Positions 15,548 to 23,618 of a stretch of DNA of 64,000 nucleotides are shown here, in pieces. How positions within the stretch are numbered: position 1 is the stretch's first letter; every line of letters begins with the position of its first letter. The translations under genes and the position numbers were made by a program. The notes beneath the pieces are model-generated. The model was given only the letters and a program-made list of their open reading frames with translations. It was not told the origin of the DNA and did not search any database. This stretch comes from Miltoncostaea sp036826475 (GTDB lineage: Bacteria > Actinomycetota > Thermoleophilia > Miltoncostaeales > Miltoncostaeaceae): positions 1-64,000 of the forward strand of contig DAISWG010000006.1 in NCBI GenBank assembly GCA_036826475.1. The letters run 5' to 3'.

Positions 15548-16084
15548 ATGGACGCCCTCGCCGCATTCCGCGCCCCGTGGCGCAATCTCGCCGCGGCGGC
15601 CGCGTGCGCCGCGCTCGGGCTGCTCGCGTTCGGTCGCGACGCGCGGGTGCCGCTGCTCGGGTGGATCGACCTGTGCGTCCACGAGTTCGGCCACGTCGCC
15701 GCCATGTTCGCGCCGCCCGTCGCGACCGCCATGGCGGGGTCGGGTGCGCAGGTGGCCCTTCCGCTGGCCCTGGCGGCGGCGTTCTGGTTCGTCCGGCGCG
15801 AGCCCCTGTCGGCGATGCTCTGCCTGGCGTGGGCGGGGACGTCGGCCCACGACGCGGCCGCCTACATCGCGGACGCGCCCTTCGAGCGCCTGGAGCTCAT
15901 CGGCGGAACGCACGACTGGGCGTACGCCCTCGGCCCGGAGGGCGTCGACGCCCTCGGCAGCGCCGGGGCGATCGCGGGGGTCGTGCGCGGCGCCGGCTTC
16001 CTGATGGTGGTCGTCGCAACGGCGTGGTGCGTGCTGTCGGCGCTGCGCGGGCGCGACGAGCCGGAGGCGGTCGCGTCGCGGTAG
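15548..16084 (+). CDS. Membrane protein with HExxH motif, putative metallopeptidase-like
   Basis: A 178-residue polytopic membrane protein with about four to five hydrophobic segments (near 12-30, 38-62, 68-85, 140-165). WIDLCVHEFGHVAAMF places a zinc-type H-E-F-G-H motif in or beside the second segment, as in M50-type membrane proteases. A second histidine-rich spot, AWAGTSAHDAAAYI, could supply a third ligand. It is too short for a standard M50 protease with its full LDG motif, which I cannot find, so activity is doubtful. ATG 15548 is chosen because upstream residues in the open frame are antisense to the small peptide gene. The gene ends ten bases before an LLM oxidoreductase gene, which has its own -10 box. 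Confidence 0.62.
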   Translation: MDALAAFRAPWRNLAAAAACAALGLLAFGRDARVPLLGWIDLCVHEFGHVAAMFAPPVATAMAGSGAQVALPLALAAAFWFVRREPLSAMLCLAWAGTSAHDAAAYIADAPFERLELIGGTHDWAYALGPEGVDALGSAGAIAGVVRGAGFLMVVVATAWCVLSALRGRDEPEAVASR

Positions 16085-16087
16085 GCT
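16082..16087 (+). promoter_or_regulatory. -10 box (TAGGCT) of LLM oxidoreductase gene
   Basis: TAGGCT, seven bases, then GTG 16095. It overlaps the stop codon region of the preceding gene. Confidence 0.5.
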
Positions 16088-16094
16088 GCGCCCC

Positions 16095-17258
16095 GTGCGC
16101 ATGCGCTTCGGCGTCTTCCTCGCCCCGTACCACGAGCCCGGCGAGAACCCCACGCTCGCGCTGGAGCGTGACCTCGAGCTGATCGTCCGCCTCGATGAGC
16201 TGGGCTACGACGAGGCGTGGGTCGGCGAGCACCACAGCACCGGCTGGGAGACGATCGCCGCACCCGAGATCGTGCTCGCCGTCGCGGCCGAGCGGACGCG
16301 GCACATCCGCCTGGGCACGGGCGTGGTCAGCCTCCCCTACCACCACCCGCTGATGGTGGCCGACCGGATCGTGCTGCTCGACCACCTCACCCGCGGCCGC
16401 ATCAACTTCGGCGTCGGGCCGGGCGGCCACCTGACGGACGCCCGGATGCTGGGGATCGACCCCAACCTGCTGCGACCCCGCATGGCGGAGGCGCTGGGGG
16501 TGATCGTGCGGCTCCTGACCGAGACGGAGCCGTTCAGCGTGGAGAGCGACTGGTTCTCGCTCACCGACGCGGTCCTCCAGCTGCGGCCGTACCAGCGGCC
16601 GTACCCGCCGATCGCGGTGACCAGCATGGAGTCGCCGGCGGGGATGGTCCTCGCCGGCCGCCACGGCGCCGGCGTGCTGTCGCTGGCGGTCGCCCGCGGC
16701 CCGCGCGGCCCCATCGACCTGGCCGCCCAGTGGCGCACCGCGGAGGAGGAGGCCGAGCGCGCCGGCACGACGGTCGATCGCGCCGACTGGCGCATCGTGA
16801 TGCCCGTCCACGTCGCCGACACCCGCGAGGAGGCGATCGCCCAGACCCGGGACGGCGCGGCCGCGTTCGTCATGGACTACACCCAGGGCGTCACGGGCCG
16901 CCCATCCCCGGTCCCGGGTCCGCGCGGGAGGATCGTGGAGCAGATGGCGGAGATGGGCGCGTGGGTCATCGGCACGCCCGACGACCTGGTCGCGGCGATC
17001 GAGCGCCTGCACGAGCGGTCCGGCGGGATCGGCGGGCTCATGATCACGGCCACCGACTGGGCGCCGCGCGAGGCGGTGCTACGCAGCTTCGAGCTCATCG
17101 CACGGCACGTGTCGCCGCGCTTCCAGGACTCGCTGACCGGGATCGACGCCTCCAACGCCGTCGCGCGCGCCCGCGCCGCGATCACCGGCGACGAGCGGGT
17201 GGCAGCCGTCGAGGGCGCCCAGGCCGCCTACGAGCGCGAGCGGGGCACCATCCGGTAG
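16095..17258 (+). CDS. LLM class flavin-dependent oxidoreductase (bacterial luciferase-like)
   Basis: A 387-residue TIM-barrel flavoprotein of the luciferase-like monooxygenase family, close in motif content to limonene/alkane monooxygenase-type members. Seen: RFGVFLAPYHEPGENPT, YDEAWVGEHHSTGWE (metal/flavin-side His pair), RLGTGVVSLPYHHPL, GRINFGVGPGG and the C-terminal GTPDDLVAAIERL block. Members use FMNH2 or reduced F420. An NADPH:F420 oxidoreductase gene elsewhere in the window shows that F420 is available, but the cofactor cannot be decided here. The GTG start is leaderless (TAGGCT seven bases upstream). The 3' end overlaps the convergent DUF2079 gene by 31 bases. Confidence 0.9.
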   Translation: MRMRFGVFLAPYHEPGENPTLALERDLELIVRLDELGYDEAWVGEHHSTGWETIAAPEIVLAVAAERTRHIRLGTGVVSLPYHHPLMVADRIVLLDHLTRGRINFGVGPGGHLTDARMLGIDPNLLRPRMAEALGVIVRLLTETEPFSVESDWFSLTDAVLQLRPYQRPYPPIAVTSMESPAGMVLAGRHGAGVLSLAVARGPRGPIDLAAQWRTAEEEAERAGTTVDRADWRIVMPVHVADTREEAIAQTRDGAAAFVMDYTQGVTGRPSPVPGPRGRIVEQMAEMGAWVIGTPDDLVAAIERLHERSGGIGGLMITATDWAPREAVLRSFELIARHVSPRFQDSLTGIDASNAVARARAAITGDERVAAVEGAQAAYERERGTIR

Positions 17259-18832
17259 AGCTGGACCCCGTCCTCCTCGAACACGAGCCTCCAGCGGCTC
17301 TCGTTCTTGCGCAGGAGCTGGAGCTTCTTGTAGGTGCCGATGGGCCGGAGCGTCGGGCGGTCGCGCGCCATGGCCCGGCTGCGCGGGCTCTCGGCGTACA
17401 GCACCCATTGCGCGTCGCGCAGCTTCGGGAACAGCAGGATGCGCGTGCGGGCGGACAGGTGGGACCCGGCCTCGTTCGTCGCGGACACCGGCACGCCGTC
17501 GGGGATCATGTCCACGGCCCGCTGGAGCGCCGTCGCGTGCCGGTCGACGGTGAACGCGTGCATCGGGCTACCGCCGTAGCCGCCGGGCAACCACCCCCAC
17601 AGCGGGAGCGGCCCCAGGAACACGCCCACCAGCAGCGTCGCGCCGATGATCCCTGCGGCCATCCGCCGCCCGTCCGCGAGCAGCCCGCCGAGGGGGTTCC
17701 GCACGCCGCGCGCCCGCAGGTTCGCCAGCCCGAGCAGGGCGGAGGCCACCAGCACCGGCACGAGCAGCACCGCGTAGTGGTACTCGACGGTCTGCGCCGG
17801 CCCGGAGCTGGCGAACAGGTTGATCACCAGCTGGGGCAGCGCCACCAGCGCGAGCATGGGCGCCGCGAGCGACAGGAACAGCGTGGCGACCAGCAGGCCG
17901 AACAGGTACCCGATGCGGCCGGGGGTCACCACGATCTCGGCCACGTCCCACGGGCGGGTCACGAAGCTGAGCAGGATCTCGCCGGGACTGTCGCCCAGCG
18001 AGGAGTAGCGGCTCAGATGCGGGTTGACCCCCTTCAGCGCGAACGTGGGCAGGATCACCGCGAAGGCGACGACCAGCCACGCCAGCGCCCCGCCGGCGAG
18101 GATCACGGCCGCCCGCCGGCGGTCGGGGTGGCGGAACCACAGCCACACCGCGAGGGCGGCGATCAGCAGGCCCACCTGCTCCTGGCACAGCACCGCGAGC
18201 GTGGCGCAGACGCCCAGCGTGACCCACCGCGCCTCCTCGGCGGCCCAGATGCAGAACAGCAGCAGCGGCGCGGCGAGCGTGACCGGGTGGAAGTCGAAGA
18301 GCGTCGCGTGCATCAGGCCCGGGGCCATCAGGTATGCCACCGCTCCCGCCACCGCCAGGCGGTCGTCGCCCAGCCATCGCCGTCCCAGCCAGAAGGCCGG
18401 CAGCGCGCCGGCCGCCACGATCAGCGCCTGGGCCACCAGGAGCATCTCGGGGCTGGACCACACCATCCACAGCGGCGCGAACAGCGCCAGCACGGGGTCG
18501 ACGTGGGCGCCGAGGCGGTTGAACTGGACGCCGGTGACGTCGGTGGTGTCCAGGAAATCGCCGTTGGCGGTGCTCCAGACCGCCTGGACCATGTTGCCCA
18601 GGTCGAAGCGCCCGGTGGAGAAGCCGCGGTAGCGCTGGACCGACAGCCACGCGAACAGGCCGGCCCAGGCGACCGTCAGGCCCCAGACGAGCAGCGCCGC
18701 CCGGTCGCGGCCCATGCGCCGGATGCGCGAGGGCTGCGGGGGCGGCGCAGGCGGCGGCAGGGTGAGGGCCGGCCGCTTGTGTGAGCCGGTGTCCTCCCGG
18801 GGCTCGAGTTCCGTGATGGGTCGTGCGGCCAC
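17228..18832 (-). CDS. DUF2079 family polytopic membrane protein
   Basis: A 534-residue integral membrane protein. A Pro-rich cytoplasmic head (1-45) precedes about ten to twelve hydrophobic helices to residue 410 and a C-terminal extracytoplasmic soluble domain (about 420-534). The DUF2079 hallmarks are present: FDLGNMVQAVWSTANGDF, RLGAHVDPVLALFAPLW and HATLFDFHPVTLAAPLL. The fold resembles GT-C glycosyltransferases, and the conserved Asp/His/Glu residues in the first loop support a lipid-linked sugar transferase role by analogy only. GTG 18832 has GGAGG three bases upstream, and a TACAGT -10 box lies at 18878-18873. No functional partner is apparent. Confidence 0.85.
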   Translation of the reverse strand: MAARPITELEPREDTGSHKRPALTLPPPAPPPQPSRIRRMGRDRAALLVWGLTVAWAGLFAWLSVQRYRGFSTGRFDLGNMVQAVWSTANGDFLDTTDVTGVQFNRLGAHVDPVLALFAPLWMVWSSPEMLLVAQALIVAAGALPAFWLGRRWLGDDRLAVAGAVAYLMAPGLMHATLFDFHPVTLAAPLLLFCIWAAEEARWVTLGVCATLAVLCQEQVGLLIAALAVWLWFRHPDRRRAAVILAGGALAWLVVAFAVILPTFALKGVNPHLSRYSSLGDSPGEILLSFVTRPWDVAEIVVTPGRIGYLFGLLVATLFLSLAAPMLALVALPQLVINLFASSGPAQTVEYHYAVLLVPVLVASALLGLANLRARGVRNPLGGLLADGRRMAAGIIGATLLVGVFLGPLPLWGWLPGGYGGSPMHAFTVDRHATALQRAVDMIPDGVPVSATNEAGSHLSARTRILLFPKLRDAQWVLYAESPRSRAMARDRPTLRPIGTYKKLQLLRKNESRWRLVFEEDGVQLYRMVPRSRS

Positions 18833-18895
18833 GCGCCTCCAATGGGGCCGCCACGGCCCACGCTGTGGCCGGACTGTAGTTGACCTGCCGGTCCC

Positions 18896-19957
18896 CTACC
18901 GCCCCGGCAGGGCGCGGTTGTACTCGGCCCGCCAGGCGGCCGCCTGCGATCCCAGGCGGTAGGCGCCGGGACCGTTCGCGAGCATCGCGCGCCCCGCCGG
19001 GGTCGACCCCGCCAGGGCCCACTGGCACGCCATCGCCTCGCCGCACCCGGAGGAGCCGTCGGGCGCCGGGGTGCCCCCGATGAGCAGGTGCATCCGGTCG
19101 GTCCGGCCGCCGAACCGGGCGGCGTACGAGGCGAAGCCCTGGGGCACCGTCCGCCACTCCCTCGCCGTCATCGACGTGAGCGTGCCGTCGTGGTGGTACA
19201 TCTCGAGCCAGACCCCGCCCGCCTTCGCGACCGCCGGCATCACCCCGCGCCACGTGGCGCGGTGCGGCTTGCCGTCGTTGCCGAGGTGGCGGTGCGGCCC
19301 GCGCCCCGCCGCGATCGAGGTGGAGAACGCCGGGGCGATGTAGAGGTGCACGCGGTCGGCGTACGTCCCGCCGCCCGGGTACGGGCGCGCCGCCAGCAGG
19401 TCCATCGCGGCGGACAGCTTCGCCCCGGGATCCGACGGGTCGATCGGCGGCAGGGCCGCCGCGCCCTTCACGAGCTTCCACCCCCGCCGGGTCACCACGA
19501 TCTTGTTGCCCGCCGCGACGCGGATCCGCTTGCCGCGGACCGTGACCAGCGAGTAGGTGATCCGCACCTTCCCGTCGTTCCAGCGGTTGCCGATCTCGTC
19601 GATGGCGACGAGGCCCGACGTGTTGGCGATCTCGGGGTCGTCGACCTCGTCCTGGATCCGGTCGGCCATCGCCTCGGGCGACAGTCCCTCGATCTCCCCC
19701 GCCGCGAGCTTCGCGATGCGGTGGGCCGCGTCGCCGCCGGCCGGGTCGAAGATGCCGCCGGCGCCCGGGTCCTGCCGCATCGCGCCCCGCGAGGCGTCGA
19801 TCGCGTCGCCCGGTCCGGACGGGTCCGTGAGCGTCCGGACGGCCTCCTGCTCGTCGTAGAAGATCGACATCCGCGCCGACGCGGCGCCCGGGACGGCGGC
19901 CGCGACGGCCAGTGCGAGCAGGGCGAGCGGGACGGCGCGGGTGCGGCGACGGGTCAC
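18896..19957 (-). CDS. Secreted protein of unknown function
   Basis: A 353-residue exported protein with an N-terminal signal (TRRRT then hydrophobic AVPLALLALAVAAAVPGAASA). The mature chain has a helical DEQEAVRTLTDPSG region, AHRIAKLAAGEIEGLSPEAMADRI, and a C-terminal half with GGVWLEMYHHDGTL, RTDRMHLLIGG, a GCGEAMACQW cysteine pair and a final YNRALPGR. The C-terminal half looks like a compact catalytic or binding domain, but I cannot name it. GTG 19957 has CAGGAG five bases upstream. It is divergent from the subtilase gene, with about 110 bases between them. Function unknown. Confidence 0.68.
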   Translation of the reverse strand: MTRRRTRAVPLALLALAVAAAVPGAASARMSIFYDEQEAVRTLTDPSGPGDAIDASRGAMRQDPGAGGIFDPAGGDAAHRIAKLAAGEIEGLSPEAMADRIQDEVDDPEIANTSGLVAIDEIGNRWNDGKVRITYSLVTVRGKRIRVAAGNKIVVTRRGWKLVKGAAALPPIDPSDPGAKLSAAMDLLAARPYPGGGTYADRVHLYIAPAFSTSIAAGRGPHRHLGNDGKPHRATWRGVMPAVAKAGGVWLEMYHHDGTLTSMTAREWRTVPQGFASYAARFGGRTDRMHLLIGGTPAPDGSSGCGEAMACQWALAGSTPAGRAMLANGPGAYRLGSQAAAWRAEYNRALPGR

Positions 19958-20055
19958 TGAGGCTCCTGAGAGGGGGTGTCCCCCCTGCTATCGGCCGTAT
20001 CGGTCGCGCCCGCGATACCGTCCGATCGGCCAGTGGTGCACGGCGACGTCCGTCC

Positions 20056-20061
20056 TATCGT
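20056..20061 (+). promoter_or_regulatory. -10 box (TATCGT) of subtilase gene
   Basis: TATCGT, seven bases (GCGCGCC), then ATG 20069. It supports ATG 20069 over the longer upstream frame. Confidence 0.5.
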
Positions 20062-20068
20062 GCGCGCC

Positions 20069-22093
20069 ATGCCCCGCGTGCTCCGACGCGTGCCTTCCGT
20101 GCGCCGCTGGACGGGACCTGCCGTGCTGACGCTCGCCGCCGCCCTGGCCACATGCGCCGTGGCCCCCGCCGTCGCGGCCCCCGGGCCGCAGCGCGTGGTG
20201 CTGCCGCCGGCACCCGACGACCCGGTGCCCACCGATCCCGGGACCATCGTCGGCGTGAAGCGATCCGGCGACGTCGCGCCCGTCACCCGCGCGCTGCGCG
20301 GCGCGGGGCTCCGCGCGATGTCCCTCCCCCGCATCGACGCCCTGTTCCTGCCGCGGGTGGGCGCCGGCCCGGTGCGCCGGGTCCTGGCGCGCAGCGGCCG
20401 CGTGCGCTGGATCGAGCCGACGCGGCCGCGGGCGCTGCTGGCCGAGCCGTCGTCGAGCCTCGACACGAGCACCGGCCGGCCCTTCGACTGGGCCTACGAC
20501 GCGGTGAACGCGGGACCGGCGATCGCGGCCGTGGGCGGCGGGTCGGCGGCGGCGGTGGCCGTGGTGGACAGCGGCGTGGACGCCACGCACCCCGACCTGG
20601 CCGGGCACATCGGACCCGGCCGGGACATCGCCTTCGGCGAGCGCGAGGCGAAGGACGCCGTCGGCCACGGCACCTTCGTCGCCGGATTGATCACCGCGAT
20701 CGACGGCAACGGCATCGGCACCCGCGGAGTGGCCGGCAACACCACCGTCGTGCCGGTGAGGGTCACGACCACGGGGTCCATCACCAGCGCCAACGCGGCG
20801 GCAGGGATCGTGGCCGCGGTTGACGCCGGGGCGTCGGTGGTCAACCTCAGCTTCGGCGGTCCGTCACTGTCGGCGGCCGAGCGCGCGGCCCTCGACTACG
20901 CCACGTCGCGCAACGTGCTCGTGGTCGCGGCGGCCGGCAACACGCGGATGTCCGGCAACGCGCCCGTGTTCCCCGCGGCCGCCATCGGGGGCACCCGCGG
21001 CGGGTGGAGCAACGGCATCAGCGTGGGCGCGGTCGACCCCAACGGCCAGCCGGCGCCGTTCTCCACGTCCAACGATGGCGTGACCCTGAGCGCTCCGGGA
21101 GCCGGGTCGGTCGAGGACTGCGGCGACGGCGTGTTCTCGACGATCCCGCAGCAGGCGACGCTCTGGTCGGACGGCGGGTGCCTGCGCACCGTCTCCGGGA
21201 CGACCGCATCCGCCGGCCGCTACGGCTACGCCGAGGGCACGAGCTTCGCGGCGCCGATCGTGGCCGGGGGCGCGGCGCTGGTGCGCGCCGCGAACCCGCG
21301 GCTGTCGGCCGCCCAGACGGCCGACGTGCTGAGGAGGACGTCGCGGCAGACGTTCGGCACCGGCTGGAACACGCGCACCGGGGCGGGCGTGGTGGACCTG
21401 GCCGCGGCGGTCGGGGCCGCCCGCCGGTACGACGTGACGCCACCGGTGCCGGTCGTGACCGCGACGCCGTCGTCCGGCGGGGTGTGGGTGTCGGTGAGCG
21501 TGCGCGACTGGAGCGCCTACGCGTCGGAGCACGCCGCGGTCGCCTCCGTCCGGCTCGAGGGGTCGTCGGACGGCGTCACGTTCGCCCCGATCGCGCCCGA
21601 CGCGACGGGCGCGATGCGCATGACGGACCCCGTGGGCGCGGGCGTGCGGCGCTGGTACCGCGCGACGGCGTGCGACGCCAACCGCAACTGCGGGTCGGGG
21701 ACGGCCGGTCCCATCTCCTCGGGCGCGCCCAGCCCGACGGGGTCGCTGGTCGCCTCGATGCGTCCCGCCCTCGCCTCCGTCTCGGCCGGCCGGCCCAAGG
21801 GGTGCGGCACCTGCGTCACGATCTCCTTCACCGCGAAGGGACGCGGCCCGCTCCGGTGGGCGGCCGACATCACGGGGGCCGGGATCACCCTGCACCGTGG
21901 CGGGAAGCTCGCCTCCGCGCGGCGCCACACCGTGGCGGTGCGCCTCCCCCGCCTCCCGGTCTGCGGCGGCCGGATGAACGTGAGCCTGCGGCTCAGCTCG
22001 TCGCTGGGCCAGGTCCGGGTGCAGCGCACGATCAGGATCGTCAGCGGACGCTGCGCGACGTTGCGCGCCGGCGCCCGCCGCGCGCACCGCTGA
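20069..22093 (+). CDS. Secreted subtilisin-like serine protease (S8)
   Basis: A 674-residue exported protease. The signal peptide spans about 1-38 (basic VLRRVPSVRRW then hydrophobic). A pro-region (about 45-130, ending RWIEPTRPRALL) resembles the inhibitor I9 prodomain. The catalytic domain (about 145-455) has the full triad: Asp167 in VAVVDSGVD, His200 in VGHGTFVAG and Ser392 in EGTSFAAPIVAG. The oxyanion-hole Asn is in AAAGNTRMSG. The C-terminal 220 residues form a beta-rich extension of fibronectin-like character with cysteine pairs (CDANRNCGS, CGTCVTISF, CGG...C), probably for substrate or wall binding. The ATG is supported by the leaderless -10 box. It would act outside the cell, but no specific target is predictable. 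Confidence 0.92.
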   Translation: MPRVLRRVPSVRRWTGPAVLTLAAALATCAVAPAVAAPGPQRVVLPPAPDDPVPTDPGTIVGVKRSGDVAPVTRALRGAGLRAMSLPRIDALFLPRVGAGPVRRVLARSGRVRWIEPTRPRALLAEPSSSLDTSTGRPFDWAYDAVNAGPAIAAVGGGSAAAVAVVDSGVDATHPDLAGHIGPGRDIAFGEREAKDAVGHGTFVAGLITAIDGNGIGTRGVAGNTTVVPVRVTTTGSITSANAAAGIVAAVDAGASVVNLSFGGPSLSAAERAALDYATSRNVLVVAAAGNTRMSGNAPVFPAAAIGGTRGGWSNGISVGAVDPNGQPAPFSTSNDGVTLSAPGAGSVEDCGDGVFSTIPQQATLWSDGGCLRTVSGTTASAGRYGYAEGTSFAAPIVAGGAALVRAANPRLSAAQTADVLRRTSRQTFGTGWNTRTGAGVVDLAAAVGAARRYDVTPPVPVVTATPSSGGVWVSVSVRDWSAYASEHAAVASVRLEGSSDGVTFAPIAPDATGAMRMTDPVGAGVRRWYRATACDANRNCGSGTAGPISSGAPSPTGSLVASMRPALASVSAGRPKGCGTCVTISFTAKGRGPLRWAADITGAGITLHRGGKLASARRHTVAVRLPRLPVCGGRMNVSLRLSSSLGQVRVQRTIRIVSGRCATLRAGARRAHR

Positions 22094-22113
22094 GGGCGAA
22101 CATCGGTGCCTGG

Positions 22114-22142
22114 TAGGTTCCATGTTCGGTGCCCCGAACATG
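22114..22142 (+). promoter_or_regulatory. -10 box and start-codon palindrome of epimerase gene
   Basis: TAGGTT (22114-22119) precedes GTG 22129 by nine bases. CATGTTCGG (22121-22129) and CCGAACATG (22134-22142) form a 9-bp inverted repeat that includes the start codon. It could be an operator or an RNA hairpin. Confidence 0.4.
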
Positions 22143-23073
22143 CGTCGTCACCGGTGCGGCCGGCTTCATCGGCTCGCGCCTCTGCGCCCTGCTGCTCGAC
22201 GACGGGTGGACGGTCCGCGGCCTCGACCGCCTGACCGACTTCACCCCCGTCGCCGAGAAGCGGCGGCGGATCGCGGGCCTCGCCTCCCGCGGGCCGTTCG
22301 CGTTCGCCCGGGTCGACCTGGCCCGCGACGACGTGCGCGACCACCTCCGCGGCGCGGACGTCGTGTTCCACCTGGCCGGCCAGGCGGGGGTCCGCGACAG
22401 CTTCGGCGCCGGGGCGCTCGCCCACATCGACCGGAACGTCCGGGCCACCGAGCGCCTGGCCGCCGCGATGGCGCGGCGCGGCGGGGGGCGCCTGGTGGTC
22501 GCGAGCTCCTCGTCGGTCTACGGCGCCGCGGGCGGGCGGGCGCTGGGGGAGGGCCGCCGGCCCCGGCCCGGCTCGCCGTACGCGGTCACCAAGCTGGCCT
22601 CGGAGGGCGTGGCCCGTTCGCTGGTGCCCGACGCCGTGATCCTCCGCTACTTCACGGTCTACGGCCCGGGCCAGCGGCCGGACATGGCGTTCCACCGCTT
22701 CGCCGAGGCGGCGCTGCGCCGGCTGCCCGCCCCGCTCCACGGCGACGGCACGCAGGTGCGCGACTTCACGTTCGTCGACGACGTCGTGGCCGCGACGATG
22801 GCGGCGGCGGAGCGCGGCTCCGGCGTCCTCAACGTCGGCGGGGGGAGCCCGGCGAGCCTGAACGATGCGCTCGCCCACATCGGCGAGATCGCCGGCGTGC
22901 CGGTGCCGGTGGTGCCGTCGCCCACGGCGCGCGGGCACGTGGCGGGCACGTGGGCCGACACCTCCCGCGCCCGCGACGCCCTCGGCTGGAGTCCCACGGT
23001 GGGGCTGCGCGAGGGGCTCGAGCGGCAGATGGCGGCGCTGCGCGGCGCCGTCCCCTCGCCCGCCGCCGCCTGA
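22129..23073 (+). CDS. NAD-dependent epimerase/dehydratase (sugar nucleotide, extended SDR)
   Basis: A 314-residue extended short-chain dehydrogenase/reductase. It has Rossmann GAAGFIGSRL (about 9-18), the acidic NAD-binding region after GLDRL, FHLAGQAGVRDSF, the catalytic Ser cluster ASSSSVYG, the Y-x-x-x-K pair in SPYAVTKLASEG, RYFTVYGPGQRPDMAF and RDFTFVDDVV. This pattern is typical of UDP-glucuronate/UDP-glucose 4-epimerase-like enzymes that act on nucleotide sugars. Exact substrate specificity cannot be read. GTG 22129 starts within a palindrome. No polysaccharide gene flanks it here, but it could supply precursors for cell-surface glycans. Confidence 0.9.
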   Translation: MPRTCVVTGAAGFIGSRLCALLLDDGWTVRGLDRLTDFTPVAEKRRRIAGLASRGPFAFARVDLARDDVRDHLRGADVVFHLAGQAGVRDSFGAGALAHIDRNVRATERLAAAMARRGGGRLVVASSSSVYGAAGGRALGEGRRPRPGSPYAVTKLASEGVARSLVPDAVILRYFTVYGPGQRPDMAFHRFAEAALRRLPAPLHGDGTQVRDFTFVDDVVAATMAAAERGSGVLNVGGGSPASLNDALAHIGEIAGVPVPVVPSPTARGHVAGTWADTSRARDALGWSPTVGLREGLERQMAALRGAVPSPAAA

Positions 23074-23117
23074 GGACCGCCCCCGCGGATCCCCTTCGGC
23101 CGCCGGGCGGCGCCCCC

Positions 23118-23123
23118 TAGGAT
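23118..23123 (+). promoter_or_regulatory. -10 box (TAGGAT) of SRPBCC-photolyase unit
   Basis: TAGGAT, six bases (CGGCCG), then ATG 23130. Leaderless pattern. Confidence 0.5.
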
Positions 23124-23129
23124 CGGCCG

Positions 23130-23618
23130 ATGGCGCACGACGAGACGTTCGAGCGGTCCGTGGAGATCGCGGCACCCGTCGAGGACGTCTTCGCCTTCCA
23201 CCTGGACACGCGCAACGCCGCGTCCATCTCCCCCCGGGGCACCCGGATCACCGATGTGACGGGCCGCTTCCCCGTGATGCCGGGGGCGCTCGTGACGATG
23301 CGGATGCGCCAGTTGCCGGTTCCGGTGGGCGTCACCTGGCGCGTGCGGATCGCGGCGGTCGAGCCGCCGCGCCGGATCGTCGATGTGGCCGAGCGCTCCC
23401 CGTTCCGGGCGTGGCGTCACGAGCACCTGTTCCAGCCGCTCGGCCCCGGGCGGACCCTCATGTCGGACCGGGTGACCTACCGCCTGCCCCTCGGCGCGCT
23501 GGGCCGGCTGGCCGCGCCGCTCGTGAGGCGCCAATTGGCGCATGCGTTCGCGCAGCGCCACCGCCTCACCCGCGACCTGCTGGAGGCGCGGGCCCGCGAG
23601 GCCGCCGGCGCGGCGTGA
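23130..23618 (+). CDS. SRPBCC (START-like) family protein
   Basis: A 162-residue helix-grip-fold protein. It has FERSVEIAAPVEDVFAFHLDTRNAA at the N-terminus, characteristic of SRPBCC ligand-binding proteins, a central basic strand WRVRIAAVEPPRRIVD, and a long C-terminal helix LVRRQLAHAFAQRHRLTRDLL. Such proteins bind hydrophobic ligands or act as cyclase/aromatase-like subunits. In several bacteria they accompany photolyase-family genes, as here. The stop overlaps the photolyase start by GTGA, implying co-translation. A role in pigment or light response is plausible but unproven. Confidence 0.84.
   Translation: MAHDETFERSVEIAAPVEDVFAFHLDTRNAASISPRGTRITDVTGRFPVMPGALVTMRMRQLPVPVGVTWRVRIAAVEPPRRIVDVAERSPFRAWRHEHLFQPLGPGRTLMSDRVTYRLPLGALGRLAAPLVRRQLAHAFAQRHRLTRDLLEARAREAAGAA

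Noticed and set aside
22097..22142. Possible LexA (SOS) box near GAACAT...ATGTTC
   Set aside because: The half-sites are in the everted order (GTTCG then CGAAC) rather than CGAAC-N4-GTTCG, and the spacing does not fit an actinobacterial SOS box.
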